Assembly (NCBI GenBank): GCA_016721905.1
Contig: JADKHH010000001.1
Location: 1-64,000 of the forward strand
Length of the DNA stretch: 64,000 nucleotides
Direction: 5' to 3'
From: Candidatus Opimibacter skivensis
GTDB taxonomy: Bacteria > Bacteroidota > Bacteroidia > Chitinophagales > Saprospiraceae
Shown in pieces: positions 27,553 through 37,595 of this stretch. The position numbers and the translations under genes were made by a program. Every line of letters begins with the position of its first letter. Within the stretch, counting starts at the first letter, position 1. The notes below the pieces were generated by a model. It saw nothing but the letters and a program-made list of their open reading frames with translations. It did no database searches and was not told the origin of the DNA.

Positions 27553-30500
27553 ATGGACAAGGAAGGCCAGGAGATACAACAACCGGAAGAAAAAAAGCGA
27601 AAGCGCTTTTTTCTCTGGGTTGGCCGTATAGTGGTTTCGCTGATCCTGTTCAATGTAGCCATCATCCTGCTTGTACATTTTCCTCCAATACAGCGCTGGG
27701 GCCTGAATAAGCTTACTTCATCGATCAGTAAGAAGTTAAATTCAAGAGTCAGTATCGAAGAGTTTACCTTAAATCCGATCTCCGATCTTACGCTGCGCAA
27801 TATTCTCATCTATTCTCCCGAACATCCTTCAGATACACTCCTGTATGCTGAAAAACTGAATGTGGATTACAAGCGCATTTGGGACATTTTATATCGCAGG
27901 ATCACCATTACCCAGTTAGGTATAGAAACAGGAACGCTCAATATCCATAGGGTAGCAGGAGACAGTCTGACCAATCTTGATCTTGCTCTATTGCGCCTGA
28001 TGCCCCCCAGGGATACGACTAAAGGCGATTTTGTCCTTGATCTTAAAACAGTCAATGCGAAATCACTTCATGTTCGCATGGATGATGAAGCCAATGGCTC
28101 TCTGATGAGTCTTTATTTCAAACGGGCAGATATAGAATTGGATACCCTTGACCTCATCGGCAAGTTTGTAGACATCGGAGATCTGGATCTGGATGAACCA
28201 CGGATCAGCATGATCACCAGGTTGCCCCAAGTCGAAAGCACAAAAATGCCGCCTTCCACCAGCAAGACCTGGAGTATGGATGTGGATTTTGTCAGGATTA
28301 CCAATGCACAGATCATTACTGACAACAGAACAAAACCTTTGACTTTTTATCCAAACGGAAAAGGAATCGACTATGCCCACATGTTTTTGGAAGATGTGGA
28401 TATTGCGATGGACTCGCTGAAGGTTCGTGGATGGGCATTTAGTGCCAAAAATATTGACATGCATCTTTTGCATCAAAACGGATTTGAAATCAACACGCTT
28501 GCTGCAGACAAGGCTACCATCTCAAAAGATGGTATCATCCTCGATGCTTTAAAAATCAAAACAGCAAAGAGTGAAATTGATAATTCAGTTTCCTTGTTAT
28601 TCTCAGGCTACAAGGATTTTGCTTCTTTCGTAGACTAGGTTAAGCTTGATCTGCCGGATGCCAATATTCAACTCAACATCAATGATCTGCTGTCCATTGT
28701 GCCGGGTCTGCAAAGTGTTGACTTTTTTAAAGACAATGCAGCAAACGATATTACCCTCCAGGGTAAAGTGTCCGGGAATATCAACAGGTTGAAGATTAAA
28801 AATCTGAATGCCAGCCTGGGTGCGTTGAGCATCACCGGAGACTTCCGTTCACGTGATCTGGCAGTTAAAGGATCACAACTCATAAGCCTGCATCTCGAAA
28901 AATCTGCATTCAGCTCTGCTGCCCTTAAAGGTATTTTCCCCAAGATGAAAATCCCACCCATCCTGGATAAGCTTGGCCAGGTCAGATTTACAGGCGACTT
29001 TGATGGATATCCGGATGACTTCGTAGCCTATGGAACTTTTAATACTTCATTGGGAAAAGTAACGCTTGACATGAACCTGAATATCGCATCAGGAATTGCG
29101 GATGGAAAATATTCAGGAAGAATCGCCCTCGAAGATTTTGACCTGGGTAAATTCACAGGCAATGCTGATCTGGGACGGGTGACTATGTCCGGAAGGGTCA
29201 TTGAAGGTGTTGGCCTGGCTTCCCAATCATTGTTCGCTGATATTACAGCTCAGTTATCATCCCTTGGCTACAAAGGATATATCTATCATAATGCCCGCGT
29301 AGATGGGCAGGTGACCGGAAAATTGTTTAACGGAACGCTCGATATCAATGATCCTAATCTGGACATGCATTTTGAAGGCACCGTCGATATGCGGGACAGT
29401 TTGCCGAGACTTGATTTTATATCTAGGATTGATAGTATTCACTTTTGGGAACTCGGCTTATCAAAGGAGCCTATGACCCTTAAGGGTTTCCTGGATGTGG
29501 ATATGCGCGTTGGCAAGTTTAATCAGATAGAAGGCTCCGTGCTGGCGGAGAATATAGTTTTAACGATAAAGGATGTGGATTACGATCTGGATAGTTTTTA
29601 TCTCACAGCAGCGAAGGATACCATTGGCTCTGACAGGATTTTTACACTTCAATCTGAAATTCTTTCAGGTACAGTCTCTGGTGTATTTGACCCTTTTCTC
29701 CTGGTAGGTCAGCTGCAACATTATCTCCATGACCAATACCCTAGAGCCATAGATGCGCCGGCAAACCCACGTAAGCCAGAGGTCATTCAACGCCTCAAAT
29801 GGGATCTGGAGGTGCATGACAGCAGGCATTGGTTTGACCTGGCCGGCGTCAAAAACCTTCGTGTGAAAAATGCATCCACAACGGGTTTGCTCGATCTGGT
29901 GGCGAATACAACAAGTGGCACATTGTACCTGCCGGAATTGCATTTTAATAATATCAATGCCTATGGTGCGACGATTGCTTTTACAGAGAACAATGGGGTG
30001 GCAGGTGCTGATCTTGAATTGATTGCTGCGGATATCAATGAGGGTATGTTTTTCGAAGACGTATTTATCAAAGGAACAGCTACGGATGACAGTGTAAAGG
30101 TCAATTTCAAAACAGACCAACTCGCGGATATCGTGGATGAGCTTGACCTCGACATCATCGCCAGCCCGGACGGTGGTAACTGGAGTATTTCTTTCAATCC
30201 GATCACTTTATCTATGTTTGGTGATGATTGGAAAATACCGGAAGGAAACAAAGTGGAAATCAGAAAGAATGAATTTACGCTCGAAAAATTCGAACTGCAT
30301 TCCAGCAGTCAGCAAATCATACTCGATGATATAGACAACAAAGGTATCGAGGCGTTTGTGAGCGGATTTGATATCAGTTACCTCAACGAAATCTGGATCA
30401 ATGATAAATTTGATTTTTCAGGACTATACACGCTTGACCTTGAAGTTGATAATCTGTACGATATCCAGCAGATGGAGATTGAGTTGAGCCTGCCTGCCTT

Positions 30501-32361
30501 GAAGATCAACAATGTGCCATACGGAGAATTGCTCTTGAAGGCGAATATGAAAGATCCAAAAGATTCTGTTCAGATCAACCTTTTTCTAGCTAATAATGAA
30601 ACATCGCTCATTGGCGTTGGTGCTTATCTCCCACCGATCAATTCCATTCCCAAGGAACAGCAAAACTATCTGCGCTTAGATCTTACAGCTTCAGAGTTTC
30701 CGCTTGACTTTCTTGAATTTTTATTGGGTGGAAATATCAGGGACACGGAAGGCTCTGTAGATATGAAACTCAGCCTGACCGGCAAAACAAATGCACTGAC
30801 TCCGAATGGAGGTGGAAGGGTATTCAATGGAAGTACTACAATTGATTATCTGGGGGCGGCCTATTCGTTTCATGACCAACCTTTCACGATCACTCCCACT
30901 ATGATAGACCTTTCAGGCACAGTGTTGTACGATGTATTGGGCAATACAGCTACAGTGCAGGGAGGTTTGACGCATCGTTATTTGCGCGACCTCGGCTTGA
31001 ATGCCACCTTGTCGTCTGACAAAATACTGGGACTGCATGTGACCTCAGAGGAGAACAATGTATTCTATGGGCAGGGGATCGGATCTGTGTATGCAACGTT
31101 CTCAGGTACGGTAGCCAATGCTAGAATGGTTATCAATACAACGACAGCAAAAGGAACACACATTTTTATTCCCCTTTCAGGTGCGGCTGATCAAACGGAT
31201 AGAGACTTTGTCATTTTCATGGAGAATGGAATCCTTCCGATCGCTCCCCTAACACAAATCGGTGTCGGTGGAATTGATCTGGAACTCAATATGACAATCA
31301 CGGAAGATGCCATCGTCGAACTTATTTTTGACGAAAACACAGGTGAGGTCATGCGAGGCCAGGGGAATGGTAACCTGAGGTTATCGATGAATCGTTTAGG
31401 TAATTTCACCATGCAAGGCAATTACAAGATTGAACGGGGGGATTATTTATTTACCAATTTCAGGGTGATACGTAAGCCGTTTGAATTGAAGCAAGGTGGA
31501 GAAATCATTTGGGACGGGGATCCGTACGATGCTACACTCAATGTCCAGGCAAAATATAAAGACCTTGAAGCACCGGTATATAACCTCATCTCAGAATATA
31601 TCACCGATAAGGAGGGTGCCCAAAATGAGATTTACAATGAATCCAAGCAGCGTACCAAGGTAGATTTAAACATGACCCTGACAGGGTCACTGCTTCATCC
31701 GGACATAGCTTTTGATATTGCATTTCCTGAACTGACAGGCGTACTCAAGGGATATACTAATTCCAAGATGTCAACCTTGAGGGCAAATGAGAATGCGATG
31801 TTGCAACAGGTGGTGGGCTTACTCATCACCCGGACCTTTCTCCCTACGACTTCAGGTACTTCGTCCGGGTTGTTATTGACAGAAGGTATTGATAACACGC
31901 TTAGTGAATTGATTTCCTCTACGTTGTCAGGATACCTGGGTGGGCTTTTGGGTAATTTGATTCCAACGGGCGAAGTATTGTCAGACATCACCTTTCAGAT
32001 GAACCTTGATCTACCCATCTCTCAGGGTGCTACATCTGATCAGATCAACCCACTTGAAGATCCGTATGCAACGGTTGTCGAATTTGATCTCCCGCTTAAG
32101 TTTTTTAATGACCGCCTTGAAATGTCTGTTGGTGGTGACTACGTGACAGGAGCCACAATAGGAAACGCCTCAGAGTACCTCGCAGGAGACGTGACGTTTG
32201 GTTACAAACTGACCCCGGACGGCAGACTTAAGATTCGGGCCTTTAATGAAAATACAATGACTGTGCAGGGAAGGAAAAACAAAGTGGGTGTCGGACTGAC
32301 ATACCAGCGGGAATATGATAGTTTTGGTGAACTCCTTGGAAGGAAGAAAAAGGTAAAATAA
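27553..32361 (+). CDS. tamB: TamB-like translocation/assembly protein (in-frame amber codon)
   Basis: About 1600 residues. One N-terminal membrane helix ('IVVSLILFNVAIILLVHFPP') is followed by long beta-repeat DUF490-type sequence and a canonical C-terminal TamB domain ('GNYKIERGDYLFTNFRVIRK', 'GEIIWDGDPYDATLNVQAKY', 'IPTGEVLSDITFQMNLDLP'). TamB is an inner-membrane-anchored bridge that, with a BamA-type partner, helps outer-membrane protein or phospholipid transport. A single TAG at 28636-28638 interrupts an otherwise continuous reading frame ('DFASFVD-stop-VKLDLPDANIQ'). It is a substitution rather than an indel: a sequencing error, a nonsense mutation, or readthrough. Bacteroidota homologues are commonly 1500 residues or more. 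Confidence 0.88.
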
Positions 32362-32472
32362 CCAGGTTCCAAAAAAGGAGGAGATGAATTTCACCTCCTG
32401 CCTCATGAATCAAAATATTGAATTCCGGCTTTCTCAGCTAAATGAACAAATAAATTTTATGACGACTGGTTT

Positions 32473-33358
32473 CTACTGTCCATGGTCTGCTACCCTAAAT
32501 CGTCCCTTATCATAAATCACATTTTTCGGCAAGCGTACCTCAAAGAAGTATAGGCCAGCTGTTAGTTCGGATACATTGATTCTGACCTGGTCTTCAAAAT
32601 CCTGATTGGCCACGATCTGACCACCATAATTATAGATCCTGAGATTGACCATGCCCAGGCCTGTTGGAACTTCTACGTGTATCTCATCTGTGGCGGGATT
32701 GGGATTTACCCTGGTTGTAAATTTTTCGGTCAATGGAATGGCTACATCTGTCAGTGTTTCCAATGCAAGGTCATCTAATGTAAGTGTCGTACCAGAGGTA
32801 GGCAGGTCGTAAGAGGAATAAACGATCAGGGAAAAAGAATCAGGTTGGACAGAAGCAGAGTAATAATGGAGTGGCACTTCAAAATGCTCATAGATGTTGG
32901 TGCTTCGGGTTATATCCAGGACCCCCAGCCTATGCTGCCGCGGCTATCAGTTAAGGTTACACGGATACTGGCGTAGTCTTCACCTTTTAGGTCAGCTTTG
33001 TAATAGCCGGTTATTTTTTCAGGGCGGGTGTTGATTTTATTTTTGAAGAAAGCGATTGCCGGAAGTGGCATACCTATGGAATCCTCTCCTGTCGTCAATA
33101 CAAGCGCATAGGTGCCTGAATTCGCGTCTTCAGTGAGGTTGACATTAGAGAGCAAGCCTAGAGCAACACATTGGGATGCTGAAGTAGCCCAGCATTCCGG
33201 TTGATCAAAAGGAATGGGCTCAACGATACACCAATCCTCATAGGTTGCTTTCTGAGTTATAGGTACCGGTGCATTCAGATTAGGATTATTGTTTTTTGAG
33301 CAAATAATGCATACCCCAAAAAAATACTAATAGCGAATGTGATGATGGCAGATTTCAT
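32473..33358 (-). CDS. Secreted protein with T9SS C-terminal sorting domain (two frameshifts)
   Basis: ATG 33358 gives a signal peptide ('MKSAIITFAISIFLGYALFAQ'). The middle part is beta-rich with a carbohydrate-binding/jelly-roll flavour ('ITGYYKADLKGEDYASIRVT', 'GTTLTLDDLALE'). The end ('RVNPNPATDEIHVEVP...GLYFFEV') is a type-A T9SS sorting domain, so the protein should be exported across the outer membrane. Two single-base losses lie in homopolymers: an A run near 33310 and the G run near 32925; the frames join as 'AQKNNNPNLNAPV' and 'GSIGWGVLDITRS'. Its target is unknown. Confidence 0.78.
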
Positions 33359-33462
33359 GATCAAAGGATTTAAGTCAATTGTCCTTTTGCAAGTTAGTCC
33401 TCTGGCTTTCCGGATGACAATGATGCGCATCAGTGTTCTGTATGACTTCAAAAAACTTCAGG

Positions 33463-33626
33463 GATAGCCGTTGCAGGAGCAACAGTTCGGCTACGCTCAC
33501 CACGACGCTCCTGCAACGGCTATCGCCGCTGGATGGCGTTCTCGCCGCCAGCTATCGCAGTCCCTTAGCCTTAGCCTCCGCCTCAGCCTCCGCGGATTTT
33601 GCTTAGCCGAAGGCTAACCAAAATCC
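33463..33626. repeat. Palindromic repeats upstream of ffh
   Basis: GATAGCCGTTGCAGGAGC (33463-33480) is inverted perfectly at 33507-33524 over a 26-base loop; its GTTGCAGGAGC core also occurs near 8050-8136. A second hairpin, 33594-33626 (GGATTTTG..TTAGCC arms, one mismatch, 3-base loop), lies just before the ffh promoter. In the 315 bp between genes nothing coding is seen. Confidence 0.7.
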
Positions 33627-33627
33627 G

Positions 33628-33635
33628 TATATTTG
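33628..33635 (+). promoter_or_regulatory. Candidate -7 box for ffh
   Basis: TATATTTG fits TAnnTTTG, 37 bases before the ffh ATG and directly after the hairpin at 33594-33626. Confidence 0.45.
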
Positions 33636-33672
33636 CACTCCTTTTTAGTTAAAATCAGAACCTGAAAACATC

Positions 33673-35004
33673 ATGTTTCAAAGCCTTACCGATAGCCTCG
33701 ACAATGCGTTTAAGACCTTAAGAGGGGATACCAAGCTCACCGAGCTCAATATTGCCGAAGCCATCAAGGAGATTCGCCGGAGCCTGGTCGCTGCTGACGT
33801 TAACTATAAGATAGCCAAGGAGTTTACGGATAAGATCAAGGAACAGGCCCTCGGGACTAAGAACGTACTGTCCTCCGTCAAGCCGGGGGAACTGATGATC
33901 AAGATCGTCCAGGATGAGATGATTGACCTGATGGGTGGCCAGGCTGCCGGGATCAATATCAAGGGTAATCCCGGGGTAGTCCTCATCGCGGGCTTGCAGG
34001 GTAGTGGTAAAACCACTTTCTCCGCCAAACTGGCGAATTTCCTAAAGACGAAAAGGAAGAACAAACCACTCCTCGTAGCCTGCGACGTATATCGTCCCGC
34101 CGCTATGGATCAGTTGACTGTGCTTGGAGAATCAATCAAAGTCCCGGTCTACAAGGAGCCGGAATCAAAAGATCCGGTATCCATTGCGCTGAAGGCAATC
34201 GAGCATGCAAAGATCCATGGTTTTGATGTAGTCATCATAGATACCGCAGGTCGTCTTGCTATTGATGAAGCGATGATGACTGAGATTCGCCAGATTAAAG
34301 AGGCTGTGCAGCCAAACGAAACCCTGTTTGTCGTGGATGCCATGACCGGACAGGATGCCGTCAACACAGCTTTGGCTTTTAATGATGTCATCAATTACGA
34401 TGGGGTAGTGTTGACCAAGCTCGATGGTGATACCAGAGGTGGAGCGGCCCTTTCAGTAAAATATACAGTTGGCAAGCCTATCAAATTTGTCAGTACAGGC
34501 GAGAAGATGGAGACCATCGATATGTTCTATCCGGACCGGATGGCGCAACGTATCCTTGGCATGGGGGACATCGTTTCCTTTGTAGAGAAAGCCCAGGAGC
34601 AGTTTGATGAAAAGGAAGCGAAACGGATTGAGAAGAAGATCAAGAAGAATACGTTTGACTTCAATGACTTCCTCGGCCAGATGGCGCAGATCAAGAAGAT
34701 GGGTGACCTCAAATCACTCATGAGCATGATCCCAGGCGTCGGAAAAGCGATGAAGGATATCGAGATTGATGACAAGGCCTTTGTCAAGATCGAATCGATC
34801 ATTCAATCTATGACCCCTACCGAGCGCGAAAATCCTGAACTCCTCACCATGAATCGCAAAACCCGCATCGCCAAAGGCTGCGGACGCGATATCCACGAGG
34901 TCAATATGTTTATCAAGCAATTTGATCAGATGCGCAAGATGATGCATACCCTGAGTAAAGGGGACAATATGCAGCGCATGATGAGCCAGTTTAAAGGCCG
35001 ATAG
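33673..35004 (+). CDS. ffh: Signal recognition particle GTPase Ffh (SRP54)
   Basis: 443 residues. It binds signal sequences and 4.5S RNA and delivers ribosomes to FtsY at the inner membrane. The domains are an N-terminal helical bundle, the G domain with 'AGLQGSGKTTFSAKLANFLK' (P-loop), 'CDVYRPAAMDQL', 'IDTAGRL', 'VVDAMTGQDAVN' and 'TKLDGDTRGGAAL', and a methionine-rich M domain ('QMAQIKKMGDLKSLMSMIPG', 'MRKMMHTLSK'). No 4.5S RNA gene was recognised nearby. A heptamer array starts 9 bases after its stop. Confidence 0.97.
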   Translation: MFQSLTDSLDNAFKTLRGDTKLTELNIAEAIKEIRRSLVAADVNYKIAKEFTDKIKEQALGTKNVLSSVKPGELMIKIVQDEMIDLMGGQAAGINIKGNPGVVLIAGLQGSGKTTFSAKLANFLKTKRKNKPLLVACDVYRPAAMDQLTVLGESIKVPVYKEPESKDPVSIALKAIEHAKIHGFDVVIIDTAGRLAIDEAMMTEIRQIKEAVQPNETLFVVDAMTGQDAVNTALAFNDVINYDGVVLTKLDGDTRGGAALSVKYTVGKPIKFVSTGEKMETIDMFYPDRMAQRILGMGDIVSFVEKAQEQFDEKEAKRIEKKIKKNTFDFNDFLGQMAQIKKMGDLKSLMSMIPGVGKAMKDIEIDDKAFVKIESIIQSMTPTERENPELLTMNRKTRIAKGCGRDIHEVNMFIKQFDQMRKMMHTLSKGDNMQRMMSQFKGR

Positions 35005-35013
35005 GCCTTTGGG

Positions 35014-35139
35014 CAGTCTACAGTCCTCAGTCTTCAGTTGGCAGTCCGCAATGGGCAGTCTTCAGTCTGCAGTTGACAGTTGGCAGTCCTCAGTTGGTAG
35101 TGAGCAGTCCGCAATGTGCAGTCTTCAGTTGACAGTTTG
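35014..35139. repeat. Heptamer array CAGTNNN x18 after ffh
   Basis: Eighteen consecutive 7-base units in perfect phase, consensus CAGTYNN (only two CAATGNG and one TAGTGAG variants). The third to seventh bases vary strongly while the CAGT part is kept, so this is not simple slippage of an identical unit. The same motif in opposite orientation follows the convergent 67-residue gene (36965-37020). Confidence 0.9.
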
Positions 35140-35264
35140 TTTTTGAAATAATTTTTCACTTTCCTGTTGGAGAATCCCCTAAATTAGGGTAATAGAAAAT
35201 CAGATGTTTGTAATTCGATATAACAATTCTGGTTTTTTAATTCTTTCACCAGATTGAATCCAAC

Positions 35265-35627
35265 ATGGGAAGTTTTAGAGATCTGATCGTGTATCAGAAG
35301 GCATTTCATAATGCCATGCTTATCTTTGAATTAAGCAAGAAGTTTCCACAAATCGAAAAGTATGCGTTGACAACACAGATTCGCAATTCAAGCAGATCCG
35401 TTTGCTCAAATATTGCAGAAGGATATAGATAACGTAAATATCCCAACCATTTTATCTCCAAATTCACAGATGCTGATTCGGAAAACAGCGAGACAATTGT
35501 CTGGCTTGATTTTGCACTAGCCTGTGAATACATTACTAAAGTGGAGCATGATGATCTAATCGAACGAGTGGAGGAAGTGGGACGCTTGCTGAATCATGCC
35601 ATAAACAACCCATCCAGGTATTCGTAG
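35265..35627 (+). pseudogene. Four-helix-bundle (S23 / 23S rRNA IVS-type) protein with in-frame stop
   Basis: ATG 35265 reads 'MGSFRDLIVYQKAFHNAMLI', 'TTQIRNSSRSVCSNIAEGYR', then TAA (35430-35432), then in the same frame 'RKYPNHFISKFTDADSENSE' and 'LEWLD'-like text to the TAG at 35625-35627 (about 120 residues, normal length). The family is common as free-standing genes in Bacteroidota; relatives are encoded in 23S rRNA insertions and as Avd of diversity-generating retroelements. No reverse transcriptase or template repeat is seen here. A single substitution explains the stop. Confidence 0.75.
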
Positions 35628-35715
35628 TACACCCAACCATTATGGAGTGCTCTGTGTCCCCTGATGACTCTGTGTCCCGTCCTGAAAAAAGTTGACAGTT
35701 TCAAAACTAATCAAC

Positions 35716-36114
35716 ATGAAGTCAAATGGACCGATTTTTCGCTACAGCGAAGCCTTTAAGAACCAAGTTTTACAGGAAATTGAGAGTGGGGCTCTCAACT
35801 TTACCACTGCCAGAAATAAGTATGGTATTCGAGGGGTTCAAACCATACAATCTTGGGCAAAAAAATATGGTAGCTTTGGTATACTACCAAAAATTATACG
35901 CGTGGAAAGCCCAAACGAAAGAGATCAGATTAAGGATCTGAAAGCCCAGATTAAACAGCTCAAGCATGCCTTGGCGGATGTAACTGTTGACCGGATCATC
36001 GCTGAAAGCACCTTAGAAGTTATTTGTGAACAACGAGGCCTTGATGTTGAAGAGGTTAAAAAAAAAGCTGGTTTGCTATTACAAGAAAGGGCAAAGGGAA
36101 AGGAGGAAAAGTGA
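35716..36114 (+). CDS. IS3-family transposase OrfA
   Basis: Helix-turn-helix DNA-binding protein of the element. 'FKNQVLQEIESGALNFTTAR' and 'KYGIRGVQTIQSWAKKYGSF' form the HTH; a leucine-zipper-like helix follows ('IKDLKAQIKQLKHALADVTV'). ATG 35716 is preferred over the TTG at 35692. Nine A residues at 36058-36066 (V-KKK-AG) are a possible -1 slippage site: the -1 frame is open from there to orfB, so an OrfAB fusion could be made. Confidence 0.88.
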   Translation: MKSNGPIFRYSEAFKNQVLQEIESGALNFTTARNKYGIRGVQTIQSWAKKYGSFGILPKIIRVESPNERDQIKDLKAQIKQLKHALADVTVDRIIAESTLEVICEQRGLDVEEVKKKAGLLLQERAKGKEEK

Positions 36115-36917
36115 GTACCCTCTGTCACAAATTGCAAAGAAGCAGGGCTGCCTTTTATAAGTTGAAGGCAAACCAAACACAACAGAACCTGGATAGACGA
36201 ATTCTGCGTGAATTAACCATGGAAAAACGTAAGCCAATGCCTCGGTTAGGGGGGAAGAAAACATACCATGAAATAAAGCCAGAATTAAGCAGAATGGGCT
36301 TACATATTGGGCGGGACAAGTATTTTGACTGGCTGCGAACTGAAAATCTCCTGATCAGGCCTAAGAAGCGCTATACCAGAACTACTCAAAGCTTTCATCG
36401 GTATCGAATGCATGATAATAAAATCAAAGGGGTAATGGTTACAATGCCCGATCAGGTGTGGGTAAGTGATATCACCTACTTAAGGTTGCAAAAAGGATTT
36501 TGCTATCTATCCCTAATTACAGACGTGTATAGTCGTAAAATTATTGGTTATGAAGTTAGTGACACGTTGGAGATCAAGGGGCCATTAAAGGCATTAACCC
36601 GAGCTTGTCAAGGGAAAGCTAATCGAAAGACAATACATCATTCGGACCGTGGTTTTCAATACTGTAGCGATCGATATACCTATAAACTGAAACAACACAA
36701 CATTGAAATAAGCATGGGCGAAGTTGGAAATTGCTATGAAAATGCCTTAGCCGAAAGGGTGAACGGTATACTAAAATCAGAGTTTAACCTAGATGGGACA
36801 TTTTTGAATTTAGACCATGCTATTAAAGCCGCGAAGCAATCCATTAAAACATATAATGAATTAAGACCGCATATGGCCTTGGGAATGCAAAAACCTACCG
36901 ACCTTTATGCCGCATAA
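36111..36917 (+). CDS. IS3-family transposase OrfB (DDE integrase)
   Basis: Catalytic DDE core of the rve superfamily: 'DQVWVSDITYLRLQKGFCYL' (D1), 'TIHHSDRGFQYCS' (D2) and 'NCYENALAERVNGILKSEF' (E), with an N-terminal HTH_21-like part. Starts at GTG 36111 overlapping the orfA stop (GTGA), with AAAGGAGG 5 bases upstream. All catalytic residues are intact, so the element may be active. Confidence 0.92.
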   Translation: MSTLCHKLQRSRAAFYKLKANQTQQNLDRRILRELTMEKRKPMPRLGGKKTYHEIKPELSRMGLHIGRDKYFDWLRTENLLIRPKKRYTRTTQSFHRYRMHDNKIKGVMVTMPDQVWVSDITYLRLQKGFCYLSLITDVYSRKIIGYEVSDTLEIKGPLKALTRACQGKANRKTIHHSDRGFQYCSDRYTYKLKQHNIEISMGEVGNCYENALAERVNGILKSEFNLDGTFLNLDHAIKAAKQSIKTYNELRPHMALGMQKPTDLYAA

Positions 36918-36964
36918 AAGCAAATATCAGTAACCTAGACTGTCAACCTATTCTAGGACAAGAC

Positions 36965-37020
36965 ACTGCTAACTGATGACTGCCAACTGAGGACTGCAGA
37001 CTGAGGACTGCTCAGTGCTA
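36965..37020. repeat. Heptamer array ACTGNNN x8
   Basis: Eight units in perfect 7-base phase on the plus strand; this is CAGTNNN in the sense of the leftward gene at 37023-37226 and begins 2 bases after its stop. It is the mirror of the array behind ffh; the IS3 copy interrupts its distal end. Confidence 0.88.
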
Positions 37021-37022
37021 AC

Positions 37023-37226
37023 TTAACCCTTCCCTTGTGGCCTTTGTGCATTCACAGGTCTTCCTGTCCGGATTGTAGTATTCAATTTAGCTTTAGGCTG
37101 TACTTTTTTCAGGTCTTTCGGTAATGGACCTGCCTTGCCCTTGCCATCTGCCTGGTCTGGAACAGGATCTGCCTTCTTTAACTGTTTGGAGTTATTTCCC
37201 TGGAATTTGAATGGTGATTGTTTCAT
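37023..37226 (-). CDS. Small basic protein, unknown
   Basis: 67 residues (MKQSPFKFQGNNSKQLKKAD...NAQRPQGKG), rich in Lys, Pro, Gln and Gly, without a hydrophobic core. Probably disordered; it could bind nucleic acid. No family recognised. A heptamer array directly behind its stop, as for other real genes here, supports that it is a gene. Confidence 0.45.
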   Translation of the reverse strand: MKQSPFKFQGNNSKQLKKADPVPDQADGKGKAGPLPKDLKKVQPKAKLNTTIRTGRPVNAQRPQGKG

Positions 37227-37432
37227 GTGTTGATATGTAAAGGTGCTTTAAGAAATAGGATTCTGTGATGTCAAAGATACCACCTTAACGATAAGAAGCT
37301 TCGTTATGTCTGTGTTTATTACTAATACTGAACCCAGTAGACAGTATTTTGTTCCAAGGTGCAAAATTTCGCACTGAGTAGACAGAGGAGCGTTTTTACT
37401 TTTTTTCTACGCTGAGCTACAACCTGCCGCCT

Positions 37433-37595
37433 ATCTCCTATTTCCTGCATCCTATCTCCTGCCTCCTTAAATATTTCGCACGGAGTACACGGAGCACACG
37501 GAGGAGTTTTTTCTCCTTTTTTACTGCGATGCGCTACGACCTGCCTCCTATCTCCTGCCTCCTGATTTTTCACTCTTCACTTTTCGTTTTTCACT
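37433..37595. repeat. Heptamer arrays downstream of hppD
   Basis: Six CCTRYNT-type units at 37433-37474, a 9-base-periodic stretch (cggagtaca/cggagcaca, 37481-37503), then eight units at 37540-37595 that run exactly into the hppD stop codon (37595-37597). AATATTTCGCACGGAG at 37470-37485 is repeated at 59439-59454. The 370 bp contain no convincing gene; an 83-residue frame at 37322-37573 is only repeat. Confidence 0.8.

Larger units (their letters stand above)
35673..36965 (+). mobile_element. IS3-family insertion sequence, 1293 bp, apparently complete
   Basis: Imperfect terminal inverted repeats: left end TGTCCCGTCCTGAAAAAAGT (35673 onward) and right end, read inwards, TGTCTTGTCCTAGAATAGGT (from 36965), both followed by TTGACAGT. 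A 3-bp direct repeat CTG flanks it (35670-35672 and 36966-36968). It carries orfA and orfB in the usual -1 arrangement and is inserted at the edge of the CAGTNNN array behind the 67-residue gene. Confidence 0.88.

Noticed and set aside
35265..35627. Avd gene of a diversity-generating retroelement
   Set aside because: The four-helix family includes Avd, but there is no reverse transcriptase and no template/variable repeat pair nearby.
37322..37573. 83-codon frame on the minus strand with repeated EAGDRRQVV text
   Set aside because: It is a translation of the heptamer/9-mer arrays; any period-7 array read in triplets gives such pseudo-repeats. No start context or homology.
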